From NCBI GenBank assembly GCA_016719815.1, contig JADJYK010000010.1:133031-197030 (forward strand): a stretch of DNA of 64,000 bases, read 5' to 3'. Of this stretch, positions 59,275 to 64,000 are shown one piece after another. How positions within the stretch are numbered: the first letter of the stretch is position 1; every line of letters starts with the position of its first letter. Below the pieces are notes generated by a model that did not search any database, was not told the origin of the DNA, and saw only the letters and a list, made by a program, of their open reading frames with translations. Both the position numbers and the translations under genes were made by a program. This DNA is from Chitinophagaceae bacterium. Lineage in GTDB: Bacteria > Bacteroidota > Bacteroidia > Chitinophagales > Chitinophagaceae.

Positions 59275-59640
59275 AACATGTGAATAACCCTGTGTGAAAC
59301 GTGGATATGAAACTGCACGAAAAGAAACTAAAATGCTGAATCTAAAAAATACCTCCGCCTCCTGTACACAATCAACCTTTTTTACAGTAGTAATTAACAA
59401 GATCTGCTTCTCCTTTATTAAACTTTTTCTACAACCTTATTAATGCACACTTATGTGGATAAACCCGCCAAACCCAATACCAGAAACAACCCTCCCTGTG
59501 CATTTCCTTATAAAAAATGTGTATTTCATCAACAGCTTAACTTTACACAAACGAGTTATACACTAATCCACACCCGTAATAATAATAAACTCTTTTTTAT
59601 AAAAATATATTAGTAATACTATTGTATTAATACAGGCTGC
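59275..59640. other. Candidate replication origin or DnaA-binding region
   Basis: Gene-free, AT-rich, with DnaA-box-like sites: TGTGAATAA (59279, minus, fits TTATNCACA), TGTGGATAA (59454, minus, perfect TTATCCACA), TAATGCACA (59441), CTTTACACA (59541), TTATACACT (59556) and TAATCCACA (59564), the last four with one mismatch. They are followed by a 60-bp A/T-only-like stretch (59575-59635) suitable as unwinding element. dnaA is not nearby, but Bacteroidota often keep it apart. Alternative: a DnaA-titration site or chance in AT-rich DNA. Confidence 0.4.
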
Positions 59641-59707
59641 TGCCAATTTTTGTTTTGAAAATTTGAAAAACTTGATTGAACATTGCCCTGTCATCCTTCC
59701 ACCCTGT

Positions 59708-59730
59708 CACTCTGAGTTTATCGAAGAGTG
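59708..59730. repeat. Short interspersed palindromic repeat
   Basis: CACTCT ... AGAGTG within CACTCTGAGTTTATCGAAGA, a type of intergenic repeat I know from many Bacteroidota genomes (GTCA[CT]TCTGAG...GAAGA). It lies about 50 bp before nadA. Confidence 0.5.
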
Positions 59731-59778
59731 AGCTTGTTGAGGGAGAACTTAAAAAGAAGAATCTGAAAACCGAAAAAA

Positions 59779-60789
59779 ATGAACAACAACATACTCACCG
59801 CCGCAAAAAATGAAGTGGAAACGAAAGGTTTCCTCGATATCGAGCTGGACCCATCACTCGATTTATTCGCTGCCATCGAAAGGCTGAAGAAAGAAAAAAA
59901 TGCGGTGGTACTGGCGCACTACTACCAGGAGCCCGACATTCAGGATGTGGCCGACTACATTGGCGACAGCTTAGGCTTAGCCCAACAGGCCGAGAAAACC
60001 AATGCCGACATGATTGTTTTTGCCGGTGTGCATTTTATGGCTGAGACAGCCAAGATTCTCAACCCCGCCAAAAAAGTGGTGATACCTGATTTTAAAGCCG
60101 GCTGTTCACTCAGCGACAGTTGTCCGCCGCCGTTGTTTAAAAAATTCAAAGAGCACCATCCTGATCATATCGTGGTCAGCTACATCAACTGCAGCGCAGG
60201 CATTAAAGCGCTGAGCGATGTGATTGTGACCAGCAGTAATGCCCGCATAATTGTCGAGAGTTTTCCAAAAGACCAAAAAATTATTTTTGCGCCTGATAAA
60301 AACTTGGGTGCTTACATCAACAAGGTTACTGGCCGTGATATGTTGTTGTGGAACGGCGCCTGTATGGTGCATGAAATTTTTAGTTTGGAAAAAATTACCA
60401 AACTAAAAGTACGCCACCCCAACGCTAAGTTTATAGCACACCCCGAGTGTGAAGAACCCATCCTGCGCCTGGCCGATTATATTGGCAGCACCACCGGCCT
60501 GTTAAAATACACGCAGCAGGACGACGCACAGGAATACATTGTGGCCACCGAAACGGGCATCCTGCACCAGATGATGAAGGCCAGCCCGCATAAAACATTT
60601 ATACCGGCACCACCCAATAACAACTGTGCCTGCAACGACTGCCCGCACATGAAACTCAACACTCTCGAAAAACTCTATCTCTGCATGGAGTACGAACTGC
60701 CTGAAATTACGATGGATGAGGAACTACGGCTCGCTGCAAAGAAACCAATCGACCGGATGCTGGAGATAAGTAAGATGGCGGGGTTGTAA
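59779..60789 (+). CDS. nadA: Quinolinate synthase
   Basis: 336 residues. Fe-S cluster cysteines fall in GCSLSDSCPPP, NGACMVHE and NNNCACNDCPHMKLNTLEK. VVLAHYYQEPDIQDVADYIG and IVFAGVHFMAETAKIL are classical NadA motifs. It condenses iminoaspartate with dihydroxyacetone phosphate to quinolinate in de novo NAD synthesis. nadB and nadC are not in the window; the salvage genes near 5-8 kb complement this pathway. Confidence 0.97.
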   Translation: MNNNILTAAKNEVETKGFLDIELDPSLDLFAAIERLKKEKNAVVLAHYYQEPDIQDVADYIGDSLGLAQQAEKTNADMIVFAGVHFMAETAKILNPAKKVVIPDFKAGCSLSDSCPPPLFKKFKEHHPDHIVVSYINCSAGIKALSDVIVTSSNARIIVESFPKDQKIIFAPDKNLGAYINKVTGRDMLLWNGACMVHEIFSLEKITKLKVRHPNAKFIAHPECEEPILRLADYIGSTTGLLKYTQQDDAQEYIVATETGILHQMMKASPHKTFIPAPPNNNCACNDCPHMKLNTLEKLYLCMEYELPEITMDEELRLAAKKPIDRMLEISKMAGL

Positions 60790-60807
60790 GTTGTAAATTG
60801 TTTTATG

Positions 60808-61762
60808 CTATAAAACTTTATAGACAGTTTTATTTTTATCCCCTGTTTTTTTAATAAGCTTTTGTATTACAGCTATTTTTAAGTCACGGCTGGCAGTTGC
60901 TGACGAAAGAGTTTTATAATACATCATGTAATCCTTACGGGTAAACTCCTTAATACCGCTTGCTATAAATAGTTGTATTCTGTTTGAAAAGGAAATAGGC
61001 CCGGTACGGGTATTAAGCAGTTCGTCTAATGAGTTACTGATTATTTGAAGCATAAACGCTATAAAAACAGTTGACTCCCCCCGTTTATCACTTATTGAGA
61101 GTGCCTTGTAATAATCCTTCTGATTCTTGCTTATTAGTGTTTCAAAAGGCAGGTATTCAAAAAGTGGGTATTGTTGCATCAGTAAAAGAGTTTGACAAAG
61201 TCTTCCCATCCTGCCGTTGCCATCAGAAAAAGGATGTATAAACTCCATCTCATAATGAAAAAATACAACTCTTAATAAGTGCCAGGTCTTCACCTTTCTT
61301 CAGGTAATTAAATAATTCCTTCATTAAAAAAGGTACATTTTGAGCAGGTGGGGCCATGTGTTTCATTTTACCACCCTTTACAATACCAACGGCTGAGTTT
61401 CTGTATTTACCCGCCGATGTTATTAAGCCTTGCATTAAAATTTTATGGGCAAGCAGAAATGATTTTTCGCTTTGCGGATTAAAAGTTCTTAGCTGATCAT
61501 AAACCCTGATGGCATTGGATACCTCTTTAATGTCTTTTGCAGGGCCTAACACTTTTTTGTTATCTATAATGGCTGTTATTTGCTCAACCGACAATGTATT
61601 TCCCTCAACCGACAGGGAAGCCTGAATTGTCCGAATCCTGTTTTTCTTTCTGAGTGCCGGCGACACCTTCGTTAAAAGCAGGGCATTCACTTCTCCTGTT
61701 TTATGAGATACCTCAGTAATCAGTTCCAGGATTTTTGAAGTAATGGTGTAAGGGGGCTGCAT
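60808..61762 (-). CDS. Fic family protein (probable AMP-transferase), one frameshift
   Basis: About 317 residues from ATG 61762 (MQPPYTITSKILELITEVSH). The frame breaks at a T6 run near 61259-61264 in coding sense; one T fewer gives IKSCIFHYEMEFIHPFSDGN. The active-site motif HPFSDGNGRMGR is intact (HPFx[DE]GNGRxxR). N-terminal SLSVEG (S49...E53) matches the class II inhibitory helix motif [ST]xxxE[GN] that blocks ATP binding until displaced. A winged-helix-like C-terminus (EFTRKDYMMYYKTLSSATAS) follows. Fic proteins AMPylate target proteins; target unknown. A paired palindrome overlaps the translation-initiation region. Confidence 0.85.
60810..60837 (+). terminator. Possible AT-rich terminator after nadA
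   Basis: ATAAAACT / AGTTTTAT, 8 bp perfect with an 8-nt loop, followed by TTTTATC. It overlaps the 3' end of the convergent fic gene. AT-rich stems are weak, so confidence is moderate. Confidence 0.4.
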
Positions 61763-61764
61763 AC

Positions 61765-61788
61765 TGATACTATCATTTGATACTATCA
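61765..61788 (-). promoter_or_regulatory. Two tandem copies of palindrome TGATACTATCA at the fic start
   Basis: TGATACTATCA (TGATA-n-TATCA) occurs at 61765-61775 and 61778-61788, separated by 2 bp and ending 3 bp before the start codon. This covers the ribosome-binding region and probable promoter. It fits an autorepression operator; the binding protein is unknown. Confidence 0.5.
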
Positions 61789-61903
61789 AAAGTACGGGAA
61801 AGCAAGGCAATGCTACAAAAGAGAGACTTTATAAACGTAACCATTTGTCTTAATGGAAGGCCTGATAATAAGCTCATAAAATTATAAGCTATTCTTTAAA
61901 TTG

Positions 61904-62362
61904 TTATTTTTCACAAATTTCTTTCAGCTTACCAAGTGCTTTCGGGTAGGCCTGGTTCATATAATCTAAAAAATCTTCAGTAATGTCTAAGTCAACAGTA
62001 ACGGTGGTGGTTCCATTGTTTTCTTCGAAACTATAGTTTTCAAATCCGTTTGCCCATTTTTCCACTTCTGGTCCTTCTGTAATTTCTTTGCCGGCTTTTA
62101 CAAGACCATAATGTTGAATGGAAACAAACCGGTTGGGAGCGTTTTCGGCGATCCCGGAAACCATACCACCCTTTTCACCCTTCTCGTCTGCTCCTACAAA
62201 TAGAATTTTATTTCCCCTGTCCCAGCTTCCTTCATAGGTTGATGTCGGGTTAAACAAATAAGTCCATTGCTCATAAGTTGATTTACTGCTGATGCCAAGC
62301 ATAATATCATAAACCCTGCTCACGGGTGCATTGATATTTATTTTGAATTGCAGCTTTTTCAT
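61904..62362 (-). CDS. SRPBCC (AHSA1-like) domain protein
   Basis: 152 residues. The opening FKININAPVSRVYDIMLGIS, TYEQWTYLFNPTSTYEGSW and the closing TVTVDLDITEDFLDYMNQAY with YPKALGKLKEICEK are typical of the START/Bet v1-like SRPBCC fold (AHSA1 branch). The family binds hydrophobic ligands; no substrate can be named. A single gene in the accessory end region. Confidence 0.85.
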   Translation of the reverse strand: MKKLQFKININAPVSRVYDIMLGISSKSTYEQWTYLFNPTSTYEGSWDRGNKILFVGADEKGEKGGMVSGIAENAPNRFVSIQHYGLVKAGKEITEGPEVEKWANGFENYSFEENNGTTTVTVDLDITEDFLDYMNQAYPKALGKLKEICEK

Positions 62363-62493
62363 ACTAGTAATATTTGGTTATTTAAACTTTCAAATTGTAT
62401 TTACCCGAATACTTGGAATTAATTTATAACGGGCAGAGCTTGCTGCTGTGCGGGGTTTTATGATGTCTTATAATGTCAGCCCGGAGCCGCAGA

Positions 62494-62526
62494 CCGAGAA
62501 CCTGCCTGCCGGTAGGCGGGTTCGGT
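62494..62526. repeat. REP-like hairpin repeat
   Basis: AACCTGCCT ... AGGCGGGTT with a GCCGGT loop forms a stem with one mismatch. Similar CCTGCCGGCAGG elements are dispersed in Bacteroidota. It lies in the 230-bp gap between the SRPBCC and Bro-N genes, which is otherwise empty. Confidence 0.5.
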
Positions 62527-62590
62527 TACCAGCATAGCAGCAAACTCAATGTTACTTGCAGCCCTTCGTCCAACAAGCCATTTTCTATAG

Positions 62591-63430
62591 CTATTTCTTT
62601 TTCCCTTTGGTTATTTGTTTGTTCTTCTTTTGTTCAGGCAAATAATTTTCGGATGATACTACCTTCTTACCTGTTTTAATTTCAAGGTCTCGTCTTGCTT
62701 TACCGGCAACTGAGCCACCTTGTTTCGCTGCTATTTTATTTTCAATAAAGCCTTTGGGATTTCTTGTCTTTACAATTGCAGTTGTGGAAGCTTCACCCAG
62801 CATTGAAAAAATTAATTCAAGGTCGTTCATGTGGTCACGCAGGTTTTGACTTTTTAACCCTTTTACTTTTTTATATTGAGAGGGGGTCAAACCAAAAGTA
62901 GCTTTTGAAATTTCTGCTGTCAGTATTGCGTAATCTTTTTGTTCTTTTACTCCTCTGTTTTTCCATTCCTCGGTCAGTTCTTCACGAATGGCGATGCTTC
63001 GCATCCGTTTCTCAATCCAGTCATCCGGATAACCTTTAAGTTTGTATAACTCTCTTGTGCGTTGTGTCGCCAGTTCAGGGTTTTCAATTTCGTCTAATCT
63101 GTCAGAGCCAACCTGTGCTAACCATAGCTTAAATGGTTCTGCTTTGGGTGATGGAATAGATTGGATAATTCTTAAAAGTCCCCTTGTGTCTGCTCCTTGT
63201 ACCTTGCGTCTTTTACCGTCTGCGGCTTCCATTTCAACCAGGGTACAGATTGTACCCCAGTTGCTTTTAAGCTGCTCATCCCGGCGGAGCATCTTTTTTA
63301 TATACTGCTTTACATCTGAACTATCTGTCAATATTTCTACAACATCCTGTACTGAAAAGTACCATTTCTGCTCCTTTTCATTCCAATGGGAACGCACTTG
63401 CCTGCTCTCAAAAAGTTTGATGTTGCTCAT
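62591..63430 (-). CDS. Bro-N domain protein (phage antirepressor / DinD-like)
   Basis: 279 residues. Bro-N-like start: SRQVRSHWNEKEQKWYFSVQ, DVVEILTDSSDVKQYIKKML, then DTRGLLRIIQSIPSPKAEPF and LWLAQVGSDRLDEIENPEL, typical of Bro/antirepressor proteins. The C-terminal part (FGLTPSQYKKVKGLKSQNLR; DHMNDLELIFSMLGEASTTA) resembles DinD-like proteins. A lysine-rich tail ends the protein. It is usually phage- or stress-associated, fitting the accessory nature of this end. Confidence 0.8.
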   Translation of the reverse strand: MSNIKLFESRQVRSHWNEKEQKWYFSVQDVVEILTDSSDVKQYIKKMLRRDEQLKSNWGTICTLVEMEAADGKRRKVQGADTRGLLRIIQSIPSPKAEPFKLWLAQVGSDRLDEIENPELATQRTRELYKLKGYPDDWIEKRMRSIAIREELTEEWKNRGVKEQKDYAILTAEISKATFGLTPSQYKKVKGLKSQNLRDHMNDLELIFSMLGEASTTAIVKTRNPKGFIENKIAAKQGGSVAGKARRDLEIKTGKKVVSSENYLPEQKKNKQITKGKKK

Positions 63431-63475
63431 GAATCAAAAATACGAAGTATTTCATGTTATTTGTTTCGTTTGAAA

Positions 63476-63711
63476 TCATGTAAGTAGTGGGGGCTTTGCA
63501 ATTATTGCTTTCACTGAATTTTGGTTGAACACTTTCACTCCCCAAATTTTATTGCCTGCTCTTTTGGGATTTTCAGTATAAAACTTGTTTTTGTCTTTAA
63601 AGTATCTGTCTATAGCATTTATGCATTCATTTGTTGATTGATAGTTGCTGTTGTGAATGATAGCTTTTGCCATTCCGCTAAATACAGATTCAATTACGTT
63701 TAAAAATTGAG
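63476..63711 (-). pseudogene. IS630-family transposase, C-terminal remnant
   Basis: On the minus strand, QFLNVIESVFSGMAKAIIHN and ECINAIDRYFKDKNKFYTEN with PKRAGNKIWGVKVF match the last third of IS630-type DDE transposases (third catalytic acid in NVIE). The coding frame degenerates upstream at about 63711, where group II intron sequence begins on the other strand. No first two catalytic acids are present, so it is inactive. Confidence 0.7.
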
Positions 63712-63953
63712 TATATGCTTGGGTAAGCTATTTTGGCAAGTATGCAGGCAGCAGTATGCACAGCATCTATGCACACATTAATCGCAGATTAGTAAAGTGG
63801 TGTATGTGGAAGTATCGCAAGTTCAAACGGCAGGCCATTGGCTGGCTGAAACAAAAGTGGCAGGAGAAACCAATGCTCTTTGTACACTGGCAACAAACCA
63901 GATGGTTCTGTTATTACAATCGCAACGTATCAAAACAAGAAGAACATGACTGA
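63712..63953 (+). pseudogene. Group II intron reverse transcriptase/maturase, C-terminal remnant
   Basis: The open frame begins after a TGA at about 63710 and reads AWVSYFGKYAGSSMHSIYAH, then INRRLVKWCMWKYRKFKRQ and QKWQEKPMLFVHWQQT, the thumb/X-domain end typical of group II intron maturases. It lacks the reverse transcriptase core and everything upstream, and abuts an IS630 remnant. It stops just before domain V of the intron. Confidence 0.75.
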
Positions 63954-63954
63954 A

Positions 63955-63988
63955 GAGCCGTATGACGGGAGATTGTCAAGTACGGTTC
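63955..63988 (+). ncRNA. Group II intron domain V
   Basis: 34 nt, the canonical DV length. GAGCCGTAT pairs with GTACGGTTC; the AGC catalytic triad lies at the start; the tip contains TGAC ... GTCA. It is followed by CTGTGAGGAGCTG, the beginning of the domain VI region, which runs off the window. Together with the upstream maturase remnant it marks the 3' end of a group II intron. Confidence 0.75.
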
Positions 63989-64000
63989 TGTGAGGAGCTG

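Noticed and set aside
1..64000. CRISPR arrays, tRNA and rRNA genes
   Set aside because: No regularly spaced direct repeats with spacers and no tRNA-like or rRNA-like sequence were seen on either strand; the repeats present are coding PKD units, hairpins or operators.

Overview
The window reads as chromosome of a Bacteroidota bacterium, most likely Chitinophagaceae or a close relative. Support: type IX secretion (T9SS) type B cargo proteins with CHU_C/gliding-type C-termini, PorP/SprF, SprB-type repeats, many PKD domains, propeller-sensor histidine kinases, DUF2480, an S46 dipeptidyl-peptidase, and TAnnTTTG-like promoter boxes. I found no rRNA, tRNA or CRISPR array.

Layout. 0-9 kb holds housekeeping and envelope genes: a partial inositol monophosphatase, a glycosyltransferase fused to a degenerate sugar-phosphate-transferase-like half, a GH3-like enzyme, a LysE exporter, MtgA, an ECF sigma factor with a small membrane partner, and NAD-salvage genes (NadR-like kinase, PnuC) beside a nitrilase-family amidase. 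8.6-24.4 kb is surface locus A: PorP/SprF, a BNR/SprB-repeat T9SS cargo, two tandem paralogous IgGFc-binding/PKD cargo genes, and a NarL-type regulator with a propeller histidine kinase. A 14-16 bp palindrome occurs once between the divergent cargo genes and once before the regulator, suggesting a small regulon. 24.5-38.7 kb holds recX and surface locus B, all on the minus strand: a propeller histidine kinase and LytTR regulator, then four secreted or outer-membrane proteins. Two 10-bp direct repeats, 21 bp apart, lie between regulator and cargo genes as a LytTR-type operator should. Two of the cargo proteins share a cysteine-rich C-terminal module I do not recognise. Locus B is my best candidate for an undescribed system.

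38.8-49.6 kb: a cytosolic trypsin-like protease with zinc ribbon plus an unknown partner; dnaN; DUF2007; a sterol-desaturase-family protein; an SH3-like protein; kdsB and a kdnB-like dehydrogenase (pointing to 8-amino-Kdo), separated by a GxxExxY gene inside an inverted-repeat-bounded cassette; an SDR; and an unknown secreted protein. 49.6-60.8 kb: a VPS10/BNR protein, a CorA-type transporter, DUF2480, a PpiD-like foldase, a DPP11-type peptidase, an AT-rich gene-free stretch with DnaA-box-like sites (candidate origin), and nadA. 60.8-64 kb is accessory: Fic protein with a paired palindrome at its start, SRPBCC protein, Bro-N protein, and truncated IS630 and group II intron remnants that abut each other.

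Quality warning: about a dozen otherwise intact genes are broken by single-base indels, mostly in homopolymers, and a run of long C, G and A homopolymers lies at 5.23-5.32 kb. This looks more like residual sequencing error than mass pseudogenisation, so for broken genes I give reconstructed full extents.
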